Assembly: GCF_040115645.1 (NCBI RefSeq)
Contig: NC_089557.1
Span: forward strand, 3,232,501-3,296,500
Source of the DNA: Euwallacea fornicatus
Lineage: Eukaryota; Arthropoda; Insecta; Coleoptera; Curculionidae
Direction of reading: 5' to 3'
Length of the DNA: 64,000 bases
The notes below the pieces were generated by a model. The model saw only the letters and a list, made by a program, of their open reading frames with translations. It made no database searches and had not been told where the DNA came from. This document shows positions 38,377 through 52,300 of the stretch, in pieces (positions within the stretch are counted from its first letter, which is position 1; each line of letters begins with the position of its first letter). The position numbers and the translations under genes were made by a program.

Positions 38377-39309
38377 CGAGGACAGTCTCAGAAACACCTG
38401 ATTTGACATATGGATGGCGATTTTTTTGTACGAAATTTGCCCATGTCCCAAAGGCCTCAGCTTAAAAAGTTTATTTCTAAAGTTTAAGGATGTTACGTTG
38501 ATTTGTGTTTGTTTTGGAAGCGTTTTTGGTCAACGTTACATGCTTCAATGCTTTCATTTAAAAGGTCTTAGCCCATCCAACATCAAAGGGGAGTTAGATT
38601 CTGCTCTGGGAGAATGTGATCTACCGTTAAAAACTGTAAAATGTTGGGTGGCAAAATTTAAACCCGGTCGTACCTTCGATTTATAACCATCGATGAAACA
38701 TGGATTTATTACTTCATATCTGAGACGAAAGATCAGTCAGAACAATGGAGTCAAATGAGAGAATTAGCTCCAAAAAATGGCGAAACCCGTACCATCTGCA
38801 GTAAAGGTAATGACGTCATTTCTTTGGTATGTACGTGAGATCATTTTTATTCACTACCTCCCTAAAGAAAAAATTTTAAACGGAGAATCTTATACCGATT
38901 TATTGCAGCATTTTAGCGAGGAAATTAGGAAAAGCGACCGCATTTGGCGAAAAAGAAATTCGCATCAATTCACACTTAAGTCATCGTGATGGTAAAAACC
39001 AACCAACTTGGTTTTGAACTTTTCCCCCACCCACCCTACTAGCCAGACTTAGCCCTCTCAGATTATTTTCTATTTCAAAATTTAAAAAATGGGTCGGTGG
39101 AAAGAGATTTGCCAATAATGAAAAAGTGAAGTCCGAGGTTGATGCCCATTTTGAAATATTCGGGACTTTTTACTTTAAGGAACAGAAGTCATAGAATGTC
39201 GCTCGGAAAAGTGTATCAATCTCAAAGGAGACTGCGTTGAGAAATAATGTAATATTGTCCAATTTTTTTTTATTAAGTATTAGGTCAGGCACTTCTGGGA
39301 CTATCCTCG
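38377..39309 (+). mobile_element. mariner relic with both ends (cecropia-like)
   Basis: The left end reads CGAGGACAGTCTCAGAAACA. The right end, reverse-complemented, begins CGAGGATAGTCCCAGAAGTG. TA flanks both sides (38375-38376, 39310-39311). At 933 bp it is shorter than a full mariner (about 1.3 kb), so internal sequence has been lost. Confidence 0.8.
38480..39235 (+). pseudogene. mariner transposase relic
   Basis: Blocks in order: FHLKGLSPSNIKGELDSALG and LKTVKCWVAKFKPGRT (N-terminal DNA-binding part), IDETWIYYFISETKDQSEQW (first catalytic Asp block), a KGNDVISLVC stretch, LPKEKILNGESYTDLLQHFS, and in a later frame the remains of the third Asp block (Pro-Asp-Leu-Ala around 39045). The block with the second catalytic Asp is missing. 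Frameshifts and stops make it non-functional. The D-E-T-W spelling and the terminal repeats suit the cecropia/mellifera side of the mariner family. Confidence 0.75.
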
Positions 39310-39573
39310 TAATATGGACTTTGGTAGTTTGACATGTGAAATCTAAGACTGTTAAGGGGTTCCTTCGATAAATAAAACCACGAAAACGTCAATTTGGTTT
39401 ACATAAAATGGACTGTATTTAACTTGCACTTATATCAAATAATGAAAGAGTTTTGGTCTAAGTAAGAAGAGGGAGAACGCTTAATTGGGCGGGTTACACA
39501 TTAAGATTTCGATCACATCCCGACACGACGCAGCTTCCACACGAAGAGAAGAAAAAAAAAAGAAATTATTCTG

Positions 39574-39897
39574 ATTATCCCTTAAGTACTAAACTCGGGG
39601 AATTCCAATCAGGGGCGCACCACCACCAAGAACCCTTAAGGGCTATGGCTACGTCGGATCCCATAAATCGCGGCCATCTGAGGAATATCTATACTAGTCA
39701 CCTTTTTGGAAATACTGCAGGCCCAACAAAATGCCCATCGTGGCAATAGTCCCGATCGAGAAAGCTTCCTTTGACTAGTAGCATATTCCCCAGTCAAAAC
39801 GTACCCTTAGTTTTGGCCTGATGCGCCATGTGGTCTGGCACCCAGATGGTATTCTCAGAATAAGTATCGCCGTACATGGGCGTAACTTAAGGGATAA
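39574..39897. mobile_element. MITE-like element with 13-bp terminal inverted repeats
   Basis: TTATCCCTTAAGT near 39575 and its exact reverse complement ACTTAAGGGATAA near 39885 bound about 320 bp that are more GC-rich than the flanks. There is no coding potential, and no clear target duplication can be separated from the repeats, so confidence is limited. Confidence 0.4.
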
Positions 39898-42204
39898 AAT
39901 ACAAATACATAACACAAACCAAAATTAACAACAACAAACAAAAAACCAATAACTTAAAGTCCCTAACAAAGACTTCTAAATCCGAAATTGACTTACTTAA
40001 ACTGCAAACTCGTCTAACGCCAGTTTCAAAAATATCTCTTCGTTTGCAGTTCGGTCTTGCATCACTAAAATAACACGTCATTTTATATGTGAATTTGGAT
40101 ATCATAACTTCAGGGATAGGTATATTAAGATTCTGCACCAGTGCTATGCCGATGGTCACTACTTAGCACATTTTTATCAAATTTCTCTATCGAAATACGT
40201 GAGAAAACAGCGGGCACCTACACATACTTAAGAAAAGCAAAATGGCTGGTCAAACACAATTTCTGGGATCAAATATTTGTCCAATTTAATGGAAATGGAC
40301 GAGAGCAAATACGTAATTTCTCCTATGCCACTACTTTGCACTTTATACATGAATGTTGGCAGCAATCGTTTGCGATTAGTTTAATGTTTTCATCCAGAAG
40401 ATTCGTTATGCATTATTAGTTTAAAACACTGCTGAATGGTTGAAAAACAATAAACTTACCTGATTTCCATTATTGCTGATGGAAACGAACTTTCCTCACT
40501 TTCATTAATAATTCACACCTTAATAAACGTTTGTGCAAAAACCGAGTCTACATTAGTTACAGTATGGCTGACGTGGACAAGTCGTGGCGTTAGTTCGAAA
40601 CTTCACAATCGATAACTCAATTATAGACCCTCAGAATCGATAAATATGAGAGCTCTAAATAACAGTTTTTTTGCGCTTTAATACATTATTTAAAGCTTGT
40701 TCTGGCATTTATTATTGAAAGTCGACAATCTCCAAACAACTTGTTCTCAGTTAATACCGAAGCTTCGAAATTGTTGCTGTTAAATCTAGGATTTAGTAAA
40801 CTGATACAACTGCAGTTTCCACAGTTAATAAAACCACTTTAAGGAGGGCGATATATTTGCCAAGTTGCTCCCCATTTGCTCTACTGCTACTCGAAGCAAC
40901 GAATTGAAATCTTGGAGATAACACTGACCCCATTTAGTAAAGTTTTCGAGGAGTTGCGAAGCACTTTATATGCGAGATTGTAGTGCAAGTTTGCCCAGGT
41001 TTGATTCAATAGAGAAATTACTACATTAAGAGGTTCATTGAAGGTAATTTGCATTTAAAAAAATCGATCGAAACAAAGAGATGTGTGTGTCTGTTTTTAA
41101 TAAAAATACAAACTCAAATAAAATCTTGTAAAATTGCGCAACAAATTGCGAGAGTATCTGAGAAAGATCTAATGAAGTTTCCCCGGGGCGGAAACCTGTT
41201 CATTTCCTATTACGTTCACTATTATGAGGTTTGCTTGGCTTTCTAAACAGGATATTGTGTCGCATGTTAATTTAGCAAATGTCTGCACTAAAATCACAAC
41301 CGAACCTACCCTAAGGGAATATGCCACTGATTCTGCTGCAGTGGCCTATCAACCGAGGCTAACGAGAAAGATGGGCTCGATCCGTGTGATCAGCGATTTT
41401 CGAACTAAAATGGATATAGAATTATGCTTATTCAATATTACTCTAAAAAAAGTTTAATATTCGTGAAGAAGGAGATTATCTCCTTAAATCGATACACCGA
41501 TAATCGACGCCTAGACCTCATTTGAAGCCTTTGAGCTTTCAAAATGTAGTTTTAAGAACCTTCATGTTACGAGCACCTTTAAAACCGCGAAATGGGGTGT
41601 CATAATCCTCCTGTATCCGAAATAGCAAAACGATTAGTTGGAGGCAATTTTCTTAGCGTACCGATTGTAAAGCAGAAGAGGGTAAGTGCTGGTGATGAAA
41701 ACCTTAATTGCTATGGCTCCTAGGAATTTTTGCAGAAATTGAACAATTAACATTACAACAAAATTTTGCCTAAAAACTCATCGAAAGGTAACGGCTTTCA
41801 GTAAAAGCAAAATTCTCTGAAATGCTCTAAAACGCATTATTTCTAAATATGGATTTTGGCAAAAATGAACTCTTTTTCTTGCGATTCTGTCTGCTTCCCA
41901 CCTACAGAAAAAAATCCAAATCGCTTGTACAAAAACCTGAATTTTGGTGCGACCACGCCCCCTTTTGTGATTTTGGCCTTCCTCAATTACGGAAAATATC
42001 CTATAGAGTGATATATGACTTTCAGGTGCAGCAGCTGATACACTCAACTTTAGTAGTTATTGAGAACTGAGGAGGTGGTACAGTCTCCACACTCTTGCAA
42101 ATATTTATTCTAGTGCAAGTAATTCGTATTTAGCGACACGCAGGTTTGGTTTCTTGGACCACAGAGAAGCCTGGACAAAAGACATCACACCACGTGCTAC
42201 TCAC
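39898..42204. other. intergenic DNA, nothing recognised
   Basis: AT-rich sequence with short open frames (40141-40419, 41224-41457, 41778-42070) that show no domain. Confidence 0.45.
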
Positions 42205-42335
42205 TTTGCATAGAAGTATCCTGCCGTAAGCTAGAATATTGCAACCGACTATCGATAGTTATGGACTTTTCCAATGGGAAAGTGTCGAGTTATCTGATGC
42301 GAAGTCGTGAAAACACTACAACTGAACTGACCGCT
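42205..42335 (-). promoter_or_regulatory. candidate promoter and 5' exon (minus), possibly of the stomatin-like gene
   Basis: On the minus strand two overlapping arthropod initiator words TCAGTT lie at 42330-42325 and 42325-42320. Immediately upstream is a GC-richer block (42360-42405). About 120 bp downstream is a good donor, GTGAGTAG, beginning at 42204, which would splice to the acceptor at 34303. No TATA box or clear downstream element was found. This is a weak, untested prediction. Confidence 0.25.
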
Positions 42336-45300
42336 CGGATAGCACAATCAAAACAAATAGGTAGTGGACGACGCTGATGACGACACGAGTCCGGCGGATT
42401 CGCCTTGGAAAAGTCGATGTCTGTATGTCGATTAATTTCCTATATTTCAGCACTTGGACATTTACTTTCTTCTTTTTTTGTTTGCTCTGATGGATCCTAA
42501 ATCGAATGGATGGCGTTAATTTTTGATGAGGCTTGGAGGCGGAACATGAGAGGGCTTATTTTACCGCACATAGTTATGCTGCTGAGGTAATTTAACATTT
42601 TCCACTAAGGGCGAAAAATCCATAAACTTAGTTTTTTCCTAGGTGGTCTTCATATATTTTCAGATAGAGAAAAAAGTAAATTCACAGTTTTTGGAATTAT
42701 TTAGTGTATCAGCAATAGATTGTTTCAGTCCTAAGTCCTCGGATCAATTTGTTCGAGACTAGACTTAAGGAGAGGAAATTTATTTCATTTTTATGTACCT
42801 TTAATTTGTTGTCAATTCTGGCGAGTTGAGTTCAAATTATCAGTCATTTTTTTTTTAATTTCCGTGTTACTTTTATTGGAAGAGCTTTCCTGCTGTTATA
42901 TACAGCTCAAATTCTCTAAAAAAATGTGTTCTCGTTATTCTAGCACACACCTATTTATTGAAAATTTCACTCTTCTCATCCATTTTGGTGTATTCATATT
43001 CTCGTGAAGATCAGCTTAGACTGTTATTGATTGTTCTCTTAATTGAATTATTGGAAAATTTGTCTAATTAATCTCAATCCCCAACTGGACGTTTAAATTT
43101 TTTTGAGATATGAATCGTGTGTAGGATGTCCGGTTTTACAATTCCGCATTGCGTTAAATTTAAAAGTGGCTCCAAAACCTGTACAATATTTTTCGAATCT
43201 CCTAGATTTTTTCGAGTGTTGTTTTTCAAAGTCTTGTTATTTTTCGGGGTTTAAACTGGATTTATTGACGCTACGGTTCCCCTTGATCGTAGTTCTCATT
43301 ATTTTAACGCTACTAACGTTGACCACTGTTGGTGAATTTAAAATTGTAAAATGGTGTTATTTCAGTTAGTCGACAGCAGTAATTCGATCAGCTAGAGAAC
43401 GAGTATATTAAAAAAAACATCAATTTTTTTTTAACGTCCTGTTAGTTTCCATTAATTCGCTCAAACAAAAAAAACATGTAAAACGTTATTTTCGTGTGGC
43501 CGCAAATTGGAATTAATTTTTGGTATTATTTCCTTGCCAATTCCGATTTATGCGTTATTGGGGCTTGTTAAAACGCGATATAACTGCGGTCTGAACGAAT
43601 TACAATATCAATTATTGATTATATTCAATTTATCCACAAGCAAATGTTCAGTTTAATAACACTTCAAAAATGGATTCACAACAATTTATGTTATTATTAG
43701 TATTTTTAGTGAGTGTTTTGTTATTTTCAGTGATTTCAGTTACCGACCAGACTCTTTTGGAACTGTAAGTAGAAGAAAAACAAAAACACTTTTTTTCACT
43801 TAATAAACAGTCAAACAAAGAAAAACTTTTTTAATTTCTAACTTGAACTAATCACTTCCAGCAATTAAAAAAAAATGCAAATTAGTATACACCAAGAACC
43901 TGCGGCCTCTCTCTATATGTCTAGATAATTCCCAAATTTCAATCTTGCGATATCGACTATAGGTTTCTACAGAAACTCAATAGCATTTTCTGCTACTGCT
44001 CACCAGACGGCGACATATCTGCAAACTAAAATTATAGGGAATATTTAACCTTTTCAGATCCTGCTGTTCACGTCCCCAATTATCATTATATTCTCAATAG
44101 GTGTCGCTCTACTGCGTCAGTACCAACACATTTTATTAAAAGGTTGTCGCAATAACTTTTTAGATTTTAGTATCAGTTTTCGATACTCGCTGGGGAGAAG
44201 TTAAACACCAACACGCAAATCAAACTTGGATGTGGGCAAAGTGTGGACGCAACATTGGAGCCGATATATGGCTTGATGTGCCCAAGGTCAAGCTAAAGGC
44301 TCCAAGTCCTTCGCATGTGTGCTTGACGCATAACACCATCGATTCTAGGAAGAGTTTTTATTGGAGAAGTGATCCAGGGGTCCAGAAAGTTCTATCTAGC
44401 ACTACTAATGCAATAGAGAAACAGATGATTAAAACTAGACTTTCCGGAGTTAATAACTTCATAGTATGAGTATGAAGCACTGAGAGTATTGAGATTTATT
44501 ATAAAGTAGGAACTGAATTTTGCAAAATTAGTCTTTATGGTGCTAAAATTTTTTACTTATCGAGCTTGATGCTGTTTTATGATAATGTGAGTTATGATAA
44601 GTGAAGGTCCGACTCGTTAAGTTTTAAAACCGAAGGAAAATTTATATATACTGCCTAGTGCATGGGAATATACGGATTTCACCAGCTTGTATGTATCGCC
44701 TTATTGCTTGTCATTATATATATCCTGGGCCTGTGGTCATAAGCCGTGGCCAAGATGAATTAAACATTTATCTTGGGGAAATATTTTACTTAACTATGTC
44801 TGATGGTAGCCATATAAATCATCATAATAAGTGGAATAATTTGCTGCCTTTTCAGGAATATTTTGCATAACAATTTTCTTGGTGTTGGAACTAATGAATA
44901 TATCAAACACCAATTATAATTATTTCAGTAGCTAAATGTGGACACATTAAGAGTGACCAAAGAAATATTCTTTATTTAGTGTCAGTAATTCGTGTGATTT
45001 AGTGATTTTTGTATAAATCATTTGTAGTTTCAGCTACTTAAAAAGCCAACATACAGGTGCCCTAAAAAGTGATTCGATTCCATTAATTGCTCCTGATCTG
45101 TAAAATATTGAGAAGTCAACAAAATATTACACAGTTTATAATGTGAGTGGTCAAAAATAAAAGCAAATTTTGAATTTATAAAAATTGTTTTAGTCCTGTA
45201 ACTTCCTTTCCAGTCCTACGTTAAAATCTCAAATCTTGAGAGATGTTCCATGTGAAAGGTTTAAATCGTCAGGTGTAAGAATCGTTAAGATTTCTCTCGG

Positions 45301-46318
45301 GAAAATTCCAATCCTGTTAGTGTTTCGTTCGTGATGAAATGCATTTTCAGCTTCATATTAGCAACATGATTACGATAAATCAAAACGAGAACCCGTCTGA
45401 TAGATATTTCTTCTATGTTGATTCAGATATAGGTTTGATAGAATCGAATTTTTGAGTCGGTACGTTTTTGAGAAGCATTGGTCTAAACATGTTCAGCTAG
45501 AGATTCACCTCAACTTCAGAAGTTGCTCCCAACACCACAGGAGCACGCCCACGGATTTGATCTACCGGAATTATCCGTATGCTGAGTGGATTTATAATTT
45601 GATAATATTCACTATGCTTTCAGATATAAAAATTTCACAACATTTCCCAAAATAATTAATAATTGCGTGATTATTTTGCATTTTTTTTTTCTGCTACGTT
45701 AACGTTGAATTAGTTTAGCTTTAATCCTACATTTTGATAATAAATTAATAGTTCTTATCTATTACAAGAATGTGATATCACTAAGACAACATGATTTGCT
45801 CTTGTTATTGCGTTAAGCATTGTTAAAATAAATATAATTTCCCTCAAAGAAAAGCAACTTTTTACTATGTAGCGATAACATTTAAGTGGGTTTATGCGCT
45901 GATTTAGCTTTCCCCAGACAGTTAAATGCATCAATAACATCTATCTTCAAAGTGACTTTTAAGCGGCCTTAAATAATATAACAAAGACCTCAACAAACAC
46001 CAAATAAACCTGTCTGCACCCATGTTATTATCATTATCTTTAGTTACAAACAATCTTAAAGCATCCAGGTGTTTATTACTTTCATTATCACACAGTGATT
46101 TATTCCCATTCGCGCAGTTCTATAAGTGCTCTAATAATAATTTAAGTCTCGAACAACGAACACATGTGCATTAATTGACAAAAGTCGCAGATAACAATTA
46201 TTATAGTTTAAGTGATATATTGACGGTTCATCATTTGCTATACTGTTTATGGAGGCAATTTTTAGTTCTGATACCTCCGGGTGCGTGGAAGGATAAATGA
46301 AGTTCTGTAGACGAAATA
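42336..46318. other. intergenic DNA upstream of ABCB gene 1
   Basis: AT-rich DNA with no recognised gene. Open frames 43103-43369, 44230-44469 and 44658-44870 lack domains. The last few hundred bases should contain the promoter and 5' UTR of ABCB gene 1, but no decisive core motif stands out. Confidence 0.45.
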
Positions 46319-49300
46319 ATGGATAAGGCACAGACGTTAGAAAAGAAAAGTGATTCGAAAGTGGTTAAGTAAGTCCAGAAAAACTGTTAAAACAAATAAA
46401 TTATAAACGTCAAGTACTATTTTCCAGGCCCAGTGAGAACACCCAGGACGTCCCATATTACAAACTGGTAAGGACTCTCTCTTAGGCAAAACAACAATTT
46501 ACACAATATTCCAGTACAATTACTCTACATGCCTGGACAAATTCCTGATATGCGTGGGACTTCTCGGATCCACAATATGCGGCATATTCCAACCCTATTT
46601 AATGATCCTCTTCGGAGATGTTTCCGGGGTGATTCTGGCATATTCCACCGCAATGACTCAGAATCTCAGTATCGAAGAACAAAACGTTGAGGTCGAAAAG
46701 CTGTACACAGGGACCCGGTACTTTGCCCTTATGACCGGAATTAGCTCTGTGATCGTGATTTGTAGTACTTATATCGCAGGGGTAGCACTTACTCAGAGCT
46801 CATTGAGACAGGTAAATTGGTGTTTTCTATTGGGGTGAGATTAAGGAAGTTTTGTAGACTTTCAAAATGAGGAAACTCTTCTTGGAGAAAACCATCAACC
46901 AGGATATCTCATGGTACGATCAGAACCAAACGGGTGACTTCGCTACTGTTTTAACTGAGTAAGTAGCTTTTGATTCAAAGAATAAACATAATTGTCCATT
47001 TGAACGCTTAGCAACATCCCTAAAGTAGAAGATGGCATGGGCGAAAAAGTAGGGATGGTGGTCTTCTTGAGCACCACCTTCATTTCGGGCATAATAATGG
47101 CAATGCTTAAGGGCTGGAAACTAGCCCTAGTGTGTCTAGCTTCTCTGCCTTTACAAACACTCATCATGGGGTTAATTGCATGGGTAATTACCCTTTTTCT
47201 CAGTGAACTATTACCTCAAATAACGTATCGCAGTGCTCAGCTAAATACTGCAAGCAAGAGATGGCAGCTTACGGCAGTGCTGGAGCTGTAGCTGAGGAAG
47301 TGCTGAGTGCTATTAGAACAGTCGTGGCATTTGGTGGACAAGACAAAGAAGCCAGGAGATATGACAAGTTTGTTAGAGATGGTAAAGAGTGATTTATTTT
47401 GAGGTTTTTATTTCCTAAAATAATTTACCGAGCTCTTCTGACAAATGTGAAACAGGATCCAACGGATTTCATTATTATTTAGAAGTCTAAATCTCAATAA
47501 TTGTGCGTTCAATTAATCAATTGATTTCAATTGTTTTTAAGCAATGGAAATCTACGCAATAAGACACTATAAATTAAAGTAAACTGGTAGCCAAACGAAA
47601 TGTATCAAATTAACTTTAGAACTAATATTCATGCTTTGATGTTTTCTTTTAAATTGGCCGTATCTACATGTAATATACCGGATGTTTCATAAATATACCA
47701 ACGATCTTTCAGGCGGTGTAAAGCTCATAAAAACAAATATATAGATGAAATAAAGTTAAGTCTGAAATCGCAAAATTTTGAAATATTTAAATAATATCAA
47801 AAACGTTTTAAAACAATCTACAAATCTTGAAAGCGAAGCGATTTTGAATCTAACTTTATTCGATAAAAATATTCGCTTTTGCCAGGTTTACATCTCCTGA
47901 AAATTCGCCGATACGTTTATAAAACATCCTGTGTACGTGTAACCGTATGTACATGTATGTACCTCAATTTATCCAGTTTTGTTTGATTATAAGGAACTTG
48001 TCCCAACTTGAAGAATATTGAGTATACTCATCTGAAAGGAATCAAAATTAAAATGATAAAATTACAACTAATCTGGACGATCGTTCACAAATCCGAAATA
48101 CCGAAATCAGAAAGTTTCTAAAAAATTTGAAAAAAGTCTTTAAAAACATAAACTCTCACGTATAAGAAAGTGGGACAAATATTACAATTTCCGATCATGA
48201 TTTATTTGAATAGACGAAACCAAAAATATGTTTCTACCACTTCATTAGCCAAAAACAACAACATCAAACGTTGCCTCTTCAACGCCATCAACCAGGGGTG
48301 CATATGGTTCCTCACTTATGGATGCTTCGCCCTCGCCTTCTGGTATGGTGTGGGACTCATCATTGACGAGCGACATTTACCCGAATCAGAGAGGGTGTAT
48401 ACTCCTGGAAACATGATGGGGGTACTTTTTGAAACTCCTAACACACAACTTCAGACTAAAAAATCTATTTCTAAGGTCTTTTTTGCAACTTTAATTGCAA
48501 CCTGGAATTTTGGAACCATCGGACCCTACCTGGAGGTATTCGGCATGGCCAGAGGCGCCGCTTTCAAACTTTTCCAGGTTTTAGAAAGCGAACCTAAAAT
48601 ACATAATTGCAATGATGAAGGAACGAGACCAGATTTTATGTCAAATATTGCATTGAAAGAAGTGAAATTCCGGTATCCGGCCAGGCCTGACGTCTTGGTA
48701 AGGTACTTCATAGAATTTCCAACAGATTTTCAGAAACGCGTTTGAAGGTTTTGAAGAGCATCAGTTTTGAAATAAAGTTCGGAGAGACCGTAGCCCTTGT
48801 GGGGCATTCAGGATCTGGAAAATCTACAATAGTGCAGCTGCTGCAGCGGTTTTACGATCCCAGTTCGGGGATGGTAAGATTTCAATCGTGTTAAGAAACG
48901 GCCTTAAATGCATTTTTAATAGATTACCATAGATGGGGTAAATTTGAAGGATGTAGATCTGAGCTATTTACGTAAAAACGTAGGGGTGGTAAGCCAAGAA
49001 CCATCCCTATTTGCTACCACTATAGCAGAAAATATCCGTTATGGCAAGCTTAACGCAAGCATGGATGAGATTGGTGCGAACCGCTTGCAAATTAACTCAA
49101 ATTGAATTTAAAAGCTTATTGATTGTATGACGCACTTTGATTTAAGTCGTTTCGCTTCCATTTCAGTTATCGCTGCGAAGAAAGCCAACGCTCATAGATT
49201 CATATGTAATTTGCCCTATGGCTATCAAACTGTAATTGGAGAGCGAGGCTCCCAGCTTTCAGGGGGACAGAAGCAAAGAGTGGCTATTGCAAGAGCTCTC

Positions 49301-52300
49301 ATTAAAACCCCTAATTTGCTTATACTAGACGAGGCTACTTCAGCGTTGGATACTGCCAGTGAAGTGGAAGTTCAACAGGCTTTGGATGCTGTAAATGCTT
49401 CTATTTGTAATCTTTCTCCCGCATAAATGTTATTGCTCGCTTTAGATCAGCGGCGAATGCACTAAAATCGTCATCGCTCACAGATTATCGACAATCAGAA
49501 ATGCCGATAGAATCATAGTTTTTGAAAAGGGAGAAATAGTGGAACAGGGCTCTCATGTGAGCCTCATGGAGAGCAAAGGAGTTTATTACAACATGATCAC
49601 TTCTCAAGGCTTCACAGAGTTAGGCAAAGACAGTATGCTTACACCCATACCTTAATAATCTAATTACAAAGTAAATAATTTAGGTGCGTCTCCCAAGAAA
49701 GAAATTAAAAACAGGAAATCTCTCACTTTCTCTGACCGTTCTCATGTCTCCAATGAAACTGAAGAAGAGGACCCGACTGAGGTTATTCGAGGATTAAATT
49801 TCAGTTTTAGCGGAGTTGACTTAAATGTGGTTTTAGGAGAAGGACCTGAAAGTTGAAGGAAATTCTGCAACAATACTTCAGATTATCAAAACGAACAGTC
49901 CCGAATGGTTGCCGATGCTTACAGCAGCTGTGGCGTCTTTAATGAATGGCACCTCTCTGCCCCTGTATGGTTTGATTTTCGGTGATATCCTCGGAGTAAG
50001 CCTTCCAAGAAATGGTTTTTAAGATGATCGACAAATGTTAATGTTTTAGGCACTTTCCAACACAAATAATGAAGAATTAAGGGAGGATGCCAACAACTAT
50101 TGTCTGTATTTTCTGTATTTGGGAATTGCTTCTGGAATTGCCATGTTCTTTCAGGTATGTTTAATAATTTTATGAATATTTAGTGTTAGTTTTATGTAGG
50201 AAATTACGCTGAGGATAATGTTAAAACTCTACTTCAGGTAAAGGTGTCTAGTTAACTGATATCAGAGCGGCCTCGTGGGTCCCCTTAATGACCTCCGGCT
50301 ATTCCCCCCTGTACCATTACGAATAGTTTTAGGTCGTTTTAACTCGCGATGGAACAATATCGTGTTTTTTTTTATTTCTTACGAAACATTCTACTCTTTT
50401 AAAATCCATTGCACCCACGTAACAACTCTTATTTCATCCTCCCCACAGATTTACGGCTTTGGCTATGCAGGAGAAAAACTTACCTGTCGCCTTAGAAATA
50501 TGCTTTTTTCATCTATCCTGAGACAAGAAATTGGATGGTTCGATAGGAAGGAAAATGGAGTAGGAGCGTTGTGTGCTCAACTCTCTGGATCTGCTGCAAG
50601 TGTACAAGGGGTGTGTTTCAAAGAACTAGAATTAGAAAAAAGCTATTTCTGCACTGATTTTAGGCTGGAGGTTCCCGAATTGGGCTGGTACTCAATTCCG
50701 TATCCACTTTCCTGCTGGCTGTATGCCTCGGGTTGTACTTCGAATGGAGACTCACCCTAATAGCTGGAGTCTTCTTCCCTTTGGTGTTCTTCTCTATTTC
50801 TTACGAGAGACAGAGTGTGCAGAAGGAAGTTCAGTTCACTCAAAAACTAATGGAAAAGTCTTCCAAGGTACAAAAAAAAAATAATTCCTCATCTTTGACT
50901 CATGATAATACTCAGATAGCAGTGGAAGCTATTGACAACATCAGGACAGTGAAAGCTCTTGGATGCGAAAGCGTCTTCTGCGATTATTTCGAAAAGGAGT
51001 TGGTTCAGTGCAGGATTGCAGGGTTCAAGAGATCTCATTTCAAAGCCGCAGTCATAGGTTTGCGACAACTATCAGGGTTTTTAATTGTATTCAAATGTGT
51101 TCCATGTAGGCATGGCCAGAAGTTTACAAGCCTTAGCGTATGCCCCGGGAATGACTTATGGAGCCTATTTGTTGGTTCAGAAGCAAGTTGATGCAGCCAC
51201 AGTTTTCAAGTAAGAACAATATTCAACTTCTACTCTCAATTGATCTACTGATTTGATTTAGAGTCCTTGAAGTTGTCCTATCAAGTTCCTGGTCCATAGG
51301 CAATGCCCTTTCCTTCTCATCAAACATGCAAAAGGGCATAACTGCAGCTGCAAAGATGTTCGCTTTGTTCAAACGTGAACCAAAAATCCAAAATCCAGCA
51401 AATCAAATCGTTCCATCTACGGTAAGTTACATGCGTGGTTTTTTTAACTTCCTAAAAAATGTTTTATTTAGAGTCACTCTGATGTTGACTACTCACATAT
51501 CTATTTCTCATACCCTACAAGGCCAGACATTCAAATCCTAAACGGTCTAAATTTGTCAATTATGACTGGAAAAACTGTGGCTTTAGTCGGTGGAAGTGGA
51601 TGTGGAAAATCCACCCTTATTCAATTATTGATAAGGTTTTACGATCCTGAAAGTGGAGAAGTTACTGTGGGAGGAGACGATATTCGAGAGTTGAGCTTAA
51701 ATTGCCTTAGGTGAGGTTTTAAGCTAGCTCGATTTTCTTTACAAATTTTCCGTAGATCTCAGCTAGGTATTGTCAGTCAAGAACCCAATTTGTTTGACCT
51801 GACCATAGCAGAAAACATCAGCTATGGAATTAATGACAGGGAAGTTGAAATGAAAGAAGTGGAGGAAGCTGCCAAGGCTGCTAATATTCATAACTTCGTG
51901 GTCAGCCTGCCTTTGGTAAGAAAAGTACTAATCTCCTGCAATTTCCCTTGACCTACCAACATTTAGGGCTACGAAACTCGGTTGGGCACCAAAGGCAAGC
52001 AACTATCGGGAGGGCAAAAACAACGAGTTGCCATTGCGAGAGCTTTAATGAGAAACCCCAAGATTCTTCTTCTCGATGAAGCTACGTCTGCTTTGGACAA
52101 TGAGAGCGAGAAAGTCTGTGGCTGTGTGTTAATTTAACTTTGCAATTCTTAATGTTGATCTTAATCTTAGGTGGTTCAAGAGGCCTTGGATAACGCTCGA
52201 AAAGGAAGGACTTGCATTACAATCGCTCATAGACTGACGACAATACAAGACGCCGATTTGATTTGCGTGGTCAAAGATGGTAAAATTGCTGAAATGGGTG

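Noticed and set aside
44230..44469. 79-codon plus-strand open frame upstream of ABCB gene 1
   Set aside because: No domain, no splice signals and no neighbouring exons to support it.
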